From RGIG4576 sp964606575 (GTDB taxonomy: Bacteria; Bacteroidota; Bacteroidia; Bacteroidales; Muribaculaceae), in the NCBI GenBank assembly GCA_964606575.1, contig CAZSHA010000060.1, positions 1 to 14,843 of the forward strand: a stretch of DNA of 14,843 nucleotides, read 5' to 3'. The translations under genes and the position numbers were made by a program. The notes beneath the pieces are model-generated. The model was not told the DNA's origin. It made no database searches and saw only the letters and a program-made list of their open reading frames with translations. The first letter of the stretch is position 1, and each line of letters opens with the position of its first letter. Positions 1 through 8,129 of this stretch are shown here, one piece after another.

Positions 1-1316
1 ATGACATGTTCAAAGAAACAGGTCATGTCAACGCTTATTTTCCGTTGCTAATCCCTAAATCTTTCTTGAGCCGTGAAGCCGATCATGTGGAGGGATTTGC
101 AAAAGAATGTGCTATCGTAACTCACCATCGCTTAAAGAACTCACCTGACGGTAAGGGTGTGATTGTTGATCCAGAAGCTAAGTTAGAAGAAGAATTGATT
201 ATTCGTCCTACGTCGGAAACAATAATTTGGAACACATATAAAAACTGGATTAACTCATATCGTGATCTGCCTATTTTGTGTAATCAATGGGCTAATGTTA
301 TGAGATGGGAAATGAGAACACGCATGTTCTTGCGTACGGCAGAGTTCTTGTGGCAAGAAGGTCATACGGCTCATGCTACTAAGGAAGAAGCTATTGATGA
401 AGTCCAAAAAATGATTAACGTATATGCTAATTTCGCAGAAAATTATATGGCTGTGCCTGTTATAAAAGGTGTGAAAACTGCGAATGAGCGTTTCGCTGGT
501 GCTATCGATACTTATACTATAGAAGCCATGATGCAAGATGGAAAGGCACTACAATCAGGTACATCACACTTCCTTGGCCAAAATTTTGCAAAGGCTTTTG
601 ATGTTAAATTTATTAATAAGAATAATGAACTTGAATATGTGTGGGCTACATCATGGGGCGTGTCAACTCGCTTAATGGGTGCATTGATTATGACACACTC
701 TGATGATAATGGTTTGGTGTTACCTCCAAAACTAGCTCCAATACAAGTTGTGATAATTCCTATATATAAGGGTGATGAACAACTTTCAGCTATCAATTCA
801 AAGGTTGAGCCTATTATTAATAAATTGAAAGCTATGGGTATAAGCGTTAAATATGATAACGCAGATAATAAGCGCCCTGGTTTTAAATTTGCCGATTACG
901 AATTAAAAGGTGTTCCTGTAAGACTTGTACTTGGTGCTAGAGATATTGAAAACAACACTATCGAGGTGATGCGACGTGACACATTGGAAAAGTCAACAGT
1001 GTCGCTTGATAATATAGAGGAATATGTTGCTAATCTTCTTAAAGATATTCAAAACAACATATTTAATAAGGCACTAAAGTATCGTGAAGCAAAGACTTAT
1101 GTTGTTGACTCTTATGATGAGTTCAAAGAACGACTTGAGGAGGGCGGATTTATTTTGGCTCATTGGGATGGTACAACAGAAACAGAGGTTAAGATAAAAG
1201 AAGAAACTAAGGCTACAATACGCTGTATACCATTAGATGGAGATAAGACTCCAGGAAAATGTATTTATACAGGTAAGCCATCGGCACAGAGGGTAATTTT
1301 TGCAAGAAGTTACTAA
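1..1316 (+). CDS. proS: Prolyl-tRNA synthetase, archaeal/eukaryotic-like type, 5'-truncated by window edge
   Basis: This cytoplasmic class II enzyme charges tRNA-Pro with proline. The reading frame is open to the left edge, so the ATG at 6 is probably internal; from the usual family length of about 490-500 residues I estimate some 55 N-terminal residues are missing. Numbering from the codon at 6, the visible parts are the RPTSE motif (67-71), class II motif 2 (about 100-123, arginine-rich, ending in LWQEGH), motif 3 (about 212-241, with TSWGVSTR and an arginine at 222), an anticodon-binding domain from about 246, and a C-terminal domain ending in a terminal tyrosine, as is typical of this ProS type. 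That last domain keeps two cysteines (in RCIPL and GKCIYTG), so a complete Cys4 zinc site is not evident. The bacterial-type editing insertion is absent between motifs 2 and 3. Identification is firm. Confidence 0.96.
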   Translation, partial: DMFKETGHVNAYFPLLIPKSFLSREADHVEGFAKECAIVTHHRLKNSPDGKGVIVDPEAKLEEELIIRPTSETIIWNTYKNWINSYRDLPILCNQWANVMRWEMRTRMFLRTAEFLWQEGHTAHATKEEAIDEVQKMINVYANFAENYMAVPVIKGVKTANERFAGAIDTYTIEAMMQDGKALQSGTSHFLGQNFAKAFDVKFINKNNELEYVWATSWGVSTRLMGALIMTHSDDNGLVLPPKLAPIQVVIIPIYKGDEQLSAINSKVEPIINKLKAMGISVKYDNADNKRPGFKFADYELKGVPVRLVLGARDIENNTIEVMRRDTLEKSTVSLDNIEEYVANLLKDIQNNIFNKALKYREAKTYVVDSYDEFKERLEEGGFILAHWDGTTETEVKIKEETKATIRCIPLDGDKTPGKCIYTGKPSAQRVIFARSY

Positions 1317-1335
1317 CACTCAGTTGATATAGGAT

Positions 1336-1372
1336 AAAGAGTCTCAAAGGCTAGTTTGTTTTGAGGCTCTTT
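1336..1372. terminator. Bidirectional terminator hairpin between proS and the convergent secreted-protein gene
   Basis: The 13-base arms at 1336-1348 and 1360-1372 pair with one G-U and an 11-base loop. On the + strand the stem is followed by GCTTATTTTT, a T-rich run suited to ending proS transcription. On the - strand the hairpin starts just beyond the stop codon of the convergent gene (1375), so it can serve both. Confidence 0.75.
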
Positions 1373-1374
1373 GC

Positions 1375-2472
1375 TTATTTTTGCTTTGAAAATCTTATTT
1401 GACCATTGCCGATAGGGAATTTCAATGTCAGTAGTATATTATCTATGATTGCATAAGTATCATCATTTAGTTCCCTCATGGTGGCATCATACCATACTAA
1501 ATTATAGTTGCCTATAAATCTGGTAGTAGTAATATAACCTTTTAACATTCCACATTCCCATTTGGACTGATTTACCTTAGCGCCGCTATAATATAGTATA
1601 TCATATCTGTCAGCCCCTCTTTTGATTATAGCCAGTGTATATTTCCCTCCTAACCGTTGCTTTTTATTGTCTAAATTCCTGTCCAGATAACTCCAATATC
1701 CTTCAATGTTGTCAAGATTGGTGTTCTGCATATATTTGTCTATACTGTCTTTAGTCCATGTCGTTTTTAGACGTGAATCTTTTATAATGTTTGTTGAGTA
1801 AACAAGCCTTTCTATCTCTAATTGGGATGACGCTCCTGCAAAATATCCGATTTGCATCTTGTCGCCATATGTAATATTATCTAATTTTGTTACAAGACTT
1901 AAAGTCTTATCACCTAGATATATATAAGTGCTGTTTCCGTCATAACTAACAGAAATTACATTGTTGCCAGTGTATAAATCAACTCCATCAAAGAAATCAT
2001 TAGAAGCTAATACAAATTCTTTACCTTGGCATACCGAAATGACGGATGCTTTTAGAAAACGTTTATCGAGTATGTCATGCGGTGAGGTATTTCCTCCTTT
2101 GAGTTTAACGATGTAAAAATTGTCTTTATCAATGTAATTCCATATAAATCCCCATTCAGGATTTTTAATAAGGGTTTTGTCGCCGTTATTTTTCTGGGGG
2201 GTATATGATTTCCCTTCTACATTGTTCTTGTTGGCAAATCTGATATGTAAATCAAATGTAGATTTTGAGCAATCAAAATTTATTAGGTTAATTTTGGGGA
2301 TTAGGGATAATTCGTTGTTTTCGATAAGATTGTTTCTTTCAATTGAGTTTTCAGATGATTTTAAAGCCCCAAAACCATTTAAATAGGTTAAATATTTTGT
2401 TTGAGGGTATGCTGATGCTATTGAGACCAAGCAGAAAACAAAAAACGATATTAACTTGCGATTATAATTCAT
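1375..2472 (-). CDS. Unrecognised secreted two-domain protein
   Basis: I do not recognise a named family. The 365-residue product starts with a lysine/arginine n-region and a hydrophobic core (about 6-18), then A-S-A at 19-21. This is a good signal peptidase I site, so export to the periplasm or beyond is likely; the cysteine at 14 is not in a lipobox. Residues about 65-230 are rich in alternating beta-strand patterns (FDLHIRF, WGFIWNYIDKDNFYIV, GVDLYTGNNVISVSYDG, KMQIGYFAG) and resemble a concanavalin/LamG-like jelly roll. Residues about 252-365 begin with IEGYWSYLDR and hold short beta strands around KYTLAIIKR, YDILYYSG, W-E-C-G and YNLVWYD. They resemble small C-terminal beta domains common in Bacteroidota secreted proteins. 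No catalytic motif is visible. The gene stands alone, convergent to proS and divergent from the exporter gene. Confidence 0.8.
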   Translation of the reverse strand: MNYNRKLISFFVFCLVSIASAYPQTKYLTYLNGFGALKSSENSIERNNLIENNELSLIPKINLINFDCSKSTFDLHIRFANKNNVEGKSYTPQKNNGDKTLIKNPEWGFIWNYIDKDNFYIVKLKGGNTSPHDILDKRFLKASVISVCQGKEFVLASNDFFDGVDLYTGNNVISVSYDGNSTYIYLGDKTLSLVTKLDNITYGDKMQIGYFAGASSQLEIERLVYSTNIIKDSRLKTTWTKDSIDKYMQNTNLDNIEGYWSYLDRNLDNKKQRLGGKYTLAIIKRGADRYDILYYSGAKVNQSKWECGMLKGYITTTRFIGNYNLVWYDATMRELNDDTYAIIDNILLTLKFPIGNGQIRFSKQK

Positions 2473-2540
2473 AAATTCATGGTTTGCAATTAGTTAATCA
2501 ATACAGTTACATGTCTAATTGTCTAAAAGAATCTTTAACG

Positions 2541-2548
2541 CAAAGATA
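2541..2548 (-). promoter_or_regulatory. Candidate Bacteroidota -7 promoter box for the secreted-protein gene
   Basis: Read on the - strand this is TATCTTTG, an exact match to TAnnTTTG, about 70 bases upstream of the start at 2472. No convincing TTTG -33 element lies at the expected distance. The leader would be roughly 60 bases. Confidence 0.5.
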
Positions 2549-2564
2549 TATACAATTTTTTTAT

Positions 2565-2572
2565 TATCTTTG
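2565..2572 (+). promoter_or_regulatory. Candidate Bacteroidota -7 promoter box for the exporter-CBM9-dnaE-trxA run
   Basis: TATCTTTG matches TAnnTTTG exactly and sits 30 bases before the start at 2603, implying a leader of about 25 bases. No good -33 element is visible. It mirrors the - strand box at 2541-2548, the two forming an 8-bp inverted repeat with 16 bases between. Confidence 0.55.
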
Positions 2573-2602
2573 TTTTCGCATAGAAGAATTTAAGATTAAG
2601 AA

Positions 2603-3253
2603 ATGGAGTTAATCCTTTATATAATAATACGAGGTTTAGCTATTGGTGTCCTAGTGTCTGCTCCGATGGGCCCAATAGGTGTGCTTTGTATACAACGAAC
2701 ACTTAATAAAGGTAGATGGTCGGGATTCTTTACTGGAGTTGGTGCGGCATTGTCTGATTTGGCATATTGTGTGCTTACGGGCTTGGGCATGTCGATTGCT
2801 ATAGAATTTATCGAAACCAATAAGAATATTTTACAAGCTGTCGGTAGTGTAGCATTGTTAATATATGCTATATACCTGCTTAGAAAGAATCCTGCAGGAA
2901 GCTTGAAGGCTACACAACCGAAGAAGGCTTCATATCCACAAGATTTTCTGACGGGTTTTTTGTTGACATTCTCTAATCCTTTGATTCTGTTCTTGATAAT
3001 AAGTTTTTTTGCACGTTTTAACTTTTTGATGCCAGAATATTACTTCTATCATTACGTTATTGGTTTTTTATTTATATTTATCGGTGCTTTATTGTGGTGG
3101 TTTGTAATAACTTATTTTGTCAACAAAGTTAGAACCCATTTCAATGTGAGAAGCATGTGGCTTGTCAATAGAATTATAGGTATCATCATATTAGTGATGT
3201 CGATATTCGGATTAGTAACAGGTATTAAAGACTATTTTACGCCAATCTTATGA
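2603..3253 (+). CDS. LysE/RhtB-family amino acid (or small solute) exporter
   Basis: This 216-residue inner-membrane protein has the length and pattern of the LysE superfamily, which exports amino acids or related small molecules. About six hydrophobic segments are visible: near 4-28, 41-65, 75-94, 114-137, 146-172 and 186-208. The first contains the family motif P-x-G-P (21-24, in SAPMGPIGVL). The fourth contains S-N-P (124-126), also typical. A polar, basic loop (94-112) follows the third segment, as in the family. The substrate cannot be read from the sequence. The ATG at 2603 follows the promoter box at 2565 and needs no alternative start. Its stop overlaps the start of the CBM9-like gene by four bases (ATGA), implying translational coupling. 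Confidence 0.9.
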   Translation: MELILYIIIRGLAIGVLVSAPMGPIGVLCIQRTLNKGRWSGFFTGVGAALSDLAYCVLTGLGMSIAIEFIETNKNILQAVGSVALLIYAIYLLRKNPAGSLKATQPKKASYPQDFLTGFLLTFSNPLILFLIISFFARFNFLMPEYYFYHYVIGFLFIFIGALLWWFVITYFVNKVRTHFNVRSMWLVNRIIGIIILVMSIFGLVTGIKDYFTPIL

Positions 3254-3912
3254 ACGATATAAAAAAACATTTAACGATTCCATATCGTCCAGAATTGGAT
3301 GATATGTGCATGGAAGATGTGAGTGACATTCTAGAGCAAGAAGGTGAGAAGCATTATATAAAATGTAGAAATTGGGTAGAGAAATATCCTTATCATCCTC
3401 TCACTGCTTTTACAACAGCATATTCCAAGAAATATATTTATGTGGATTTTTATGTTCGTGGCAATTTTTTAAGAGCTGTGAATTATACAAATAATTCACC
3501 TGTAGCAGAGGATAGTTGTGTGGAATTCTTTTTAAACGTACCCGGAAGTAGCGAATACTGGAACTTTGAATTCAATTGTATCGGTACTGTCAATGCATCT
3601 CATAGAGAAACAAGAGAAAACCCAACTAGATTGAGCGATGCAGAGATTGCTCAGATTAAAAGATACGCATCTTGTGGAACAAGACCGTTTGAAGAGATGG
3701 AAGGAATTTTTGTATGGAATTTAATCGTGGCGATACCATTCTCTCTGATTGGTATAGATGCAAGTAATTTGCCATGCAAGATAACTGGTAATTTCTATAA
3801 ATGCGGTTCTAAGACAAGTTCACCGCATTTGTTGAGTTGGTCGCCAATAGTATATCCAACCCCAGATTTTCATAGACCTGAATTTTTCGGTGATTTGGAA
3901 TTTGAAAAATAA
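3250..3912 (+). CDS. CBM9-like (carbohydrate-binding family 9-like) protein, no signal peptide
   Basis: The 220-residue protein resembles the 'carbohydrate-binding family 9-like' group found in Bacteroidota. Family-type features are AEDSCVEFF (86-94), YWNFEFNCIGT (103-113), W156 followed by I-P-F (162-164), GNFYKCG (180-186) and the C-terminal SW.PI...PDFH.PEFFG (196-214). Related domains fold as beta sandwiches and bind sugars, but many members of this group have unknown ligands. The N-terminus (MNDIKKHLTIPYR) has no hydrophobic stretch, so the protein should stay in the cytoplasm, which is unusual for a carbohydrate-binding module. Its start overlaps the exporter stop by four bases, and dnaE begins 23 bases downstream. 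Family assignment is fairly sure; function is unknown. Confidence 0.82.
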   Translation: MNDIKKHLTIPYRPELDDMCMEDVSDILEQEGEKHYIKCRNWVEKYPYHPLTAFTTAYSKKYIYVDFYVRGNFLRAVNYTNNSPVAEDSCVEFFLNVPGSSEYWNFEFNCIGTVNASHRETRENPTRLSDAEIAQIKRYASCGTRPFEEMEGIFVWNLIVAIPFSLIGIDASNLPCKITGNFYKCGSKTSSPHLLSWSPIVYPTPDFHRPEFFGDLEFEK

Positions 3913-3935
3913 TAAGACACTATAAAGAGTAAAAT

Positions 3936-6900
3936 ATGCAACCATTTGTTCACCTTCACGTACACTCCCAATATTCAATCCTGGATGGTCAAGCTTCTAT
4001 AAAGGCTTTGGTTAACAAGGCTAAAGATAATGGCATGAAGGGTATTGCTTTGACCGATCACGGTAATATGTTCGGTATTAAGGAGTTTCACGATTATTGT
4101 AACAAGGTGAATGGTGGTTTGAATTCCACTATAAAGCAACTTGGTAAGCAAGTAAAGGAATTAGAACAAGAAGAAAATCCCGATACAGAAAAGATAAACA
4201 GTTTAAAAGCTGAAATAGAGGATAAGAAGTCACAACGTTTCAAACCTATTTTCGGTTGTGAAATGTATGTTGCTGAAAAGACGTTATATGAGCGTACATC
4301 CAAGGCTGACACTGGTCGTCACCTAATAGTTTTGGCTAAAAATGAAAAGGGTTATCATAACCTTATAAAACTCGTGTCAAAGGCGTGGACTGATGGATTT
4401 TATTCTCACCCAAGAACCGACAAGGATAGCCTGAAAGAAAGAAGAGAGGGACTTATAGTATGTTCGGCGTGTATTGGTGGTGAAATACCCCGGCTTATAC
4501 TTCAAGACCGAATAGATGAAGCAAAAGAGTCTGTAAAGTGGTTCAAAAATGTATTTGGGGATGATTATTATTTAGAATTGCAGCGTCATAAGGCTACAGT
4601 TCCTGTTGCAAATCACGAAACTTTCCCTTTGCAAGAGAAAGTTAATAAGGTCTTAAAATCATTCTCTGAGGAGTTGGGTGTTAAGCTGATATGTTCAAAT
4701 GATGTGCATTTTGTGAATGAAAGTGATGCTGATGCACATGACCGACTAATTTGTCTATCCACTGGCAAGAATCTTAATGACGAGAAGCGTATGCTTTATA
4801 GCAAGCAGGAGTGGCTAAAGACCCAAGAGGAGATGAATGAACTTTTTGGTGATTATCCCGATGCATTGTCAAATACGTTAGAGATTCTTGATAAAGTTGA
4901 GTTCTATTCGATAGAGCATGACCCTATTTTACCTAATTTCCCATTGCCTGACGGTTTTACTGATAATGATGATTATTTGCGTTATCTAGTATATGAAGGT
5001 GCCAAAAAGAGGTGGAAAGACTTGGATGATGAGCATAAGGAACGTATAGATTTTGAATTGCAGACCATCAAGAATATGGGTTTTCCGGGTTATTTTTTGA
5101 TAGTGCAAGATTTTATCAAAGCGGCCCGAGAAATAGGTGTTTCTGTAGGTCCTGGTCGTGGTTCTGCTGCGGGTTCTGCTGTGGCATATTGTTTGGGTAT
5201 AACACAGATAGATCCTATTAAATATGATTTGCTGTTTGAGCGTTTCTTGAATCCAGACCGTATATCATTGCCTGATATTGATATAGACTTCGATGATGAC
5301 GGACGTGCTAGCGTGTTGAAATATGTGACACAAAAGTATGGTGAGGAAAAAGTTGCCCACATTATCACTTATGGTACAATGGCAGCTAAAATGGCAATAA
5401 AAGACGTTGCCAGAGTTCAGCAATTATCGATACCAGAAAGTGATAGGCTTGCTAAAATGATTCCTAGCAAGCCTAACGATATGCCCACACAGGAGAATGG
5501 CAAGAAATACAGTATAACTATATCGAACTGCTTAAAATGCTTCCCTGAGTTTGCAGCTGAAAAGAATGGCAGTGACCCTAATATTGCAACTACCATACAA
5601 TATGCTGAAGCGTTGGAGGGCAATGTTAGAAGTACAGGTGTACATGCATGTGGAGTGATTATAGGTAGAGATGATATTACTGATTGGGTTCCAGTGAGTA
5701 CAGCTCCTGATAAAGACGGTAACAAGATGCTTGTAACTCAATATGAAGGAAGCGTGATTGAATCTACTGGGCTTATTAAGATGGACTTCTTGGGGTTGAA
5801 AACCCTATCAATTATAAAAGAGGCATTATCAAACATTAAGAAAACGCATAACATCGATGTTGACATTGATAATGTGTCTATAGATGATAAAAAAACCTAT
5901 CAATTATATTGCGAAGGTCGAACTGTTGGAACATTCCAGTTCGAGTCGCCAGGTATGCAGAAGTATTTGATAGAACTTCAACCGTCGACTTTTGAGGACT
6001 TGATTGCGATGAATGCGCTATATCGTCCTGGTCCGATGGATTATATACCTGATTTTATTGATAGAAAGCAGGGCAGAAAGCCTATTGAGTATGACATTCC
6101 AGTAATGGAAAAATATCTTAAAGATACTTATGGTATTACGGTATATCAAGAGCAAGTCATGCTTCTATCTAGGCTTTTGGCTAATTTCACAAGAGGTGAG
6201 AGTGATGCTTTGAGAAAAGCGATGGGTAAGAAATTGCGTGATAAGTTGGATCACATGAAGCCTAAATTTATTGAAGGTGGTAAATCCAACGGACATGACC
6301 CAAATGTCCTAGAAAAGATATGGCAAGATTGGGAAAAATTTGCATCTTACGCATTTAACAAATCTCATGCTACATGTTACTCATGGGTAGCTTATCAAAC
6401 AGCATACTTAAAGGCAAATTATCCGCCTGAATACATGGCAGCTGTATTAAGCCGTAACTTGAACGATATAGAAAAGCTCTCTAAATTCATGGACGAGTGT
6501 AAAGCCATGAAGATTCCAGTAAAAGGACCTGATATTAATGAAAGTTACAAGAATTTCAGTGCAAATAAGGCAGGAGAGATTAGATTTGGACTTGGCGGTG
6601 TAAAAACGGTAGGAATAAATGCGGTGGAAACTATTATAAACGAGCGTGAGGCTAACGGTCCATATAAATCAATTTATGATTTTGTTGAGCGTGTAAACTT
6701 GACTGCTTGTAATCGTAGAGCTATTGAAGCTTTGGCTTTAGCAGGTACATTTGATAGTTTCAGCGAAATATCAAGGGAGGATTTCTTTGTGAGAAATAGC
6801 AAAGATGAAACATTCCTTGAGGTTTTAACTAGATATGGGACCAGATTCCAAGCAGATAAAGTCAATCAAGCCACTTCACTTTTTGGTGGATTAGAAGACC

Positions 6901-7595
6901 ACTCAGCATTTACGGCAAAACCACCGATTCCTAAATCGGAGAAATGGGCAAATATCATAAGGCTTGATAAAGAACGTGAATATGTTGGGATGTATCTTTC
7001 GGCACATCCGCTAGATCCATTCTATATGGAATTAGAATATGGCTGTAACACCAAATTGAAAGATATAAGGGATATGAGTAATATGGTTGACAAGGAGTTG
7101 ACGTTTGGGGGACTTGTTGTTGACTTCGTTGAGCGACCGACGAAAACTGGTAGCCAGTTTGGCATATTGAAAATAGAGGATTATTCTGGAAGCTATGAAA
7201 TAAGGTTGTTTAAAGATAAACTTATATCATATCGTAATTATGGCGTGGTCGGAACTCCGATAATAGCCAAAGGCATGTACCAGAAGCGTAAATATAACGA
7301 TACTGTAGATTTTAATCTAACGAGTGTTGATTTGCTGGAAAAGGTAAAAGGAACAATTATACACAGCATAACGATAGATTTGTCAAGTAAAACATTAAGT
7401 GCCACGCAGGCAGATTCGATAAAGTCATACATGACGACATCTACAGAGAATAGAAGCGACTTATATTTTAATGTAATGGATGAATCAAGCAATAAAAGCG
7501 TGCTGTTGCATTCAAGATATAAGATGCCTATAACACGCAACCTACTTGACTTTTTAAAAAGCCAGGACATTAAATTCTCAATTAATAAAGACTAA
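3936..7595 (+). CDS. dnaE: DNA polymerase III alpha subunit (replicative polymerase)
   Basis: This is the catalytic subunit of the replicative DNA polymerase, 1219 residues, close to the usual length for the phylum. The N-terminal PHP domain (about 1-290) holds all nine metal-ligand positions known from M. tuberculosis DnaE1: H8, H10, D17, H42, E109, H129, C179, D256 and H258. A charged, probably coiled-coil insertion lies at about 63-101. The polymerase core contains GPGRGSAAGS (405-414) and the acidic PDIDIDF (446-452), with D449 and D451 the likely catalytic pair; the third aspartate lies in KMDFLGL. RPGPMDYIPDF belongs to the fingers, followed by the tandem HhH region. A C-terminal OB fold starts near LTFGGLVVDF. 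The gene is 23 bases from the CBM9-like gene and 35 bases from trxA. The run of four genes has no terminator inside it, suggesting co-transcription. Confidence 0.98.
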   Translation: MQPFVHLHVHSQYSILDGQASIKALVNKAKDNGMKGIALTDHGNMFGIKEFHDYCNKVNGGLNSTIKQLGKQVKELEQEENPDTEKINSLKAEIEDKKSQRFKPIFGCEMYVAEKTLYERTSKADTGRHLIVLAKNEKGYHNLIKLVSKAWTDGFYSHPRTDKDSLKERREGLIVCSACIGGEIPRLILQDRIDEAKESVKWFKNVFGDDYYLELQRHKATVPVANHETFPLQEKVNKVLKSFSEELGVKLICSNDVHFVNESDADAHDRLICLSTGKNLNDEKRMLYSKQEWLKTQEEMNELFGDYPDALSNTLEILDKVEFYSIEHDPILPNFPLPDGFTDNDDYLRYLVYEGAKKRWKDLDDEHKERIDFELQTIKNMGFPGYFLIVQDFIKAAREIGVSVGPGRGSAAGSAVAYCLGITQIDPIKYDLLFERFLNPDRISLPDIDIDFDDDGRASVLKYVTQKYGEEKVAHIITYGTMAAKMAIKDVARVQQLSIPESDRLAKMIPSKPNDMPTQENGKKYSITISNCLKCFPEFAAEKNGSDPNIATTIQYAEALEGNVRSTGVHACGVIIGRDDITDWVPVSTAPDKDGNKMLVTQYEGSVIESTGLIKMDFLGLKTLSIIKEALSNIKKTHNIDVDIDNVSIDDKKTYQLYCEGRTVGTFQFESPGMQKYLIELQPSTFEDLIAMNALYRPGPMDYIPDFIDRKQGRKPIEYDIPVMEKYLKDTYGITVYQEQVMLLSRLLANFTRGESDALRKAMGKKLRDKLDHMKPKFIEGGKSNGHDPNVLEKIWQDWEKFASYAFNKSHATCYSWVAYQTAYLKANYPPEYMAAVLSRNLNDIEKLSKFMDECKAMKIPVKGPDINESYKNFSANKAGEIRFGLGGVKTVGINAVETIINEREANGPYKSIYDFVERVNLTACNRRAIEALALAGTFDSFSEISREDFFVRNSKDETFLEVLTRYGTRFQADKVNQATSLFGGLEDHSAFTAKPPIPKSEKWANIIRLDKEREYVGMYLSAHPLDPFYMELEYGCNTKLKDIRDMSNMVDKELTFGGLVVDFVERPTKTGSQFGILKIEDYSGSYEIRLFKDKLISYRNYGVVGTPIIAKGMYQKRKYNDTVDFNLTSVDLLEKVKGTIIHSITIDLSSKTLSATQADSIKSYMTTSTENRSDLYFNVMDESSNKSVLLHSRYKMPITRNLLDFLKSQDIKFSINKD

Positions 7596-7630
7596 AATAA
7601 TATAATTATAAACCTCAAAATATTATAAAA

Positions 7631-7945
7631 ATGGCTTTTAATTTTAATGACGAGAACGCAAAACAAGAAATAGAATCAGGAAAACCTGTAGTAATTGATT
7701 TCTGGGCTGAATGGTGTGGACCATGCAAAAGAATCTCACCAATCATTGATGAGTTGGCTGCTGAATATGATGGTAAGGTTTTAATCGGAAAATACAATGT
7801 GGATGATTGTTCTGATTTGAGTACCGATTATAGTATACGCAACATTCCTACAATACTATTTTTCAAAGATGGTGAATTAAAGGAACGCAGTGTTGGTTCT
7901 ATAAAGAAGGAAGAATTAGACAAGAAAATCCAATCACTTCTATAA
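7631..7945 (+). CDS. trxA: Thioredoxin
   Basis: A 104-residue cytoplasmic thioredoxin, the general protein disulfide reductant, recycled by thioredoxin reductase. The active site WCGPC is at 28-32, the buried aspartate (equivalent to E. coli D26) is at 23 in VIDFWAEW, and the cis-proline is P73 in RNIPT. The glycine-containing turn KDGEL (79-83) and VGS (88-90) also fit. Length is typical of a single-domain thioredoxin and there is no signal peptide. Its ATG follows an A/T-only stretch rather than a Shine-Dalgarno motif, 35 bases after dnaE, so it is probably the last gene of the dnaE transcript. A 17-bp hairpin lies 17 bases beyond its stop. Confidence 0.97.
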   Translation: MAFNFNDENAKQEIESGKPVVIDFWAEWCGPCKRISPIIDELAAEYDGKVLIGKYNVDDCSDLSTDYSIRNIPTILFFKDGELKERSVGSIKKEELDKKIQSLL

Positions 7946-7962
7946 GTGTTTAGCCACTAGAG

Positions 7963-8001
7963 ATAATTGTGGTGAATATGTTAAATATTCACCGCAATTA
8001 T
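7963..8001 (+). terminator. Long hairpin ending the dnaE-trxA transcript
   Basis: Arms 7963-7979 and 7985-8001 pair over 17 bases with a single T-G wobble and a 5-base loop (GTTAA). No clean T-run follows (TCCGTATAA), so it may act as an RNA 3'-end-protecting hairpin as much as an intrinsic terminator. Confidence 0.65.
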
Positions 8002-8023
8002 TCCGTATAAATAAAAAAGTTCT

Positions 8024-8043
8024 TATATTTGCTTATATATTTG
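8024..8043 (+). promoter_or_regulatory. Candidate promoter region for galM with two overlapping-register -7 boxes
   Basis: TATATTTG occurs at 8024-8031 and again at 8036-8043, both matching TAnnTTTG. No good TTTG lies 19-21 bases upstream of either. The region follows the trxA hairpin and precedes galM by about 90 bases, so a promoter is expected here; which box is used cannot be told. Confidence 0.4.
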
Positions 8044-8129
8044 GCAATATGGTTATATAACATAAACTTAAAAATCAGAATTGCTTTTTTATAATTTAAT
8101 TGTAAGAAGAAACACAAATTTTGTGCATA

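Noticed and set aside
512..796. Minus-strand open frames inside proS and similar ones inside dnaE, purA, the DUF1015 gene and others
   Set aside because: They lie wholly within confidently identified genes, show no family resemblance and have no promoter or spacing support.
2487..2521. Inverted repeat CAATTAG / CTAATTG in the leader of the secreted-protein gene
   Set aside because: Only 7 A/T-rich bases with a 21-base loop; expected often by chance and no further riboswitch-like structure is visible.
8121..8129. TTG at 8121 as the galM start
   Set aside because: It adds only Cys-Ile before an ATG at 8130, lies inside the CACAAATTTTGTG palindrome, and has no supporting upstream signal; ATG 8130 or 8139 fits the family start better.
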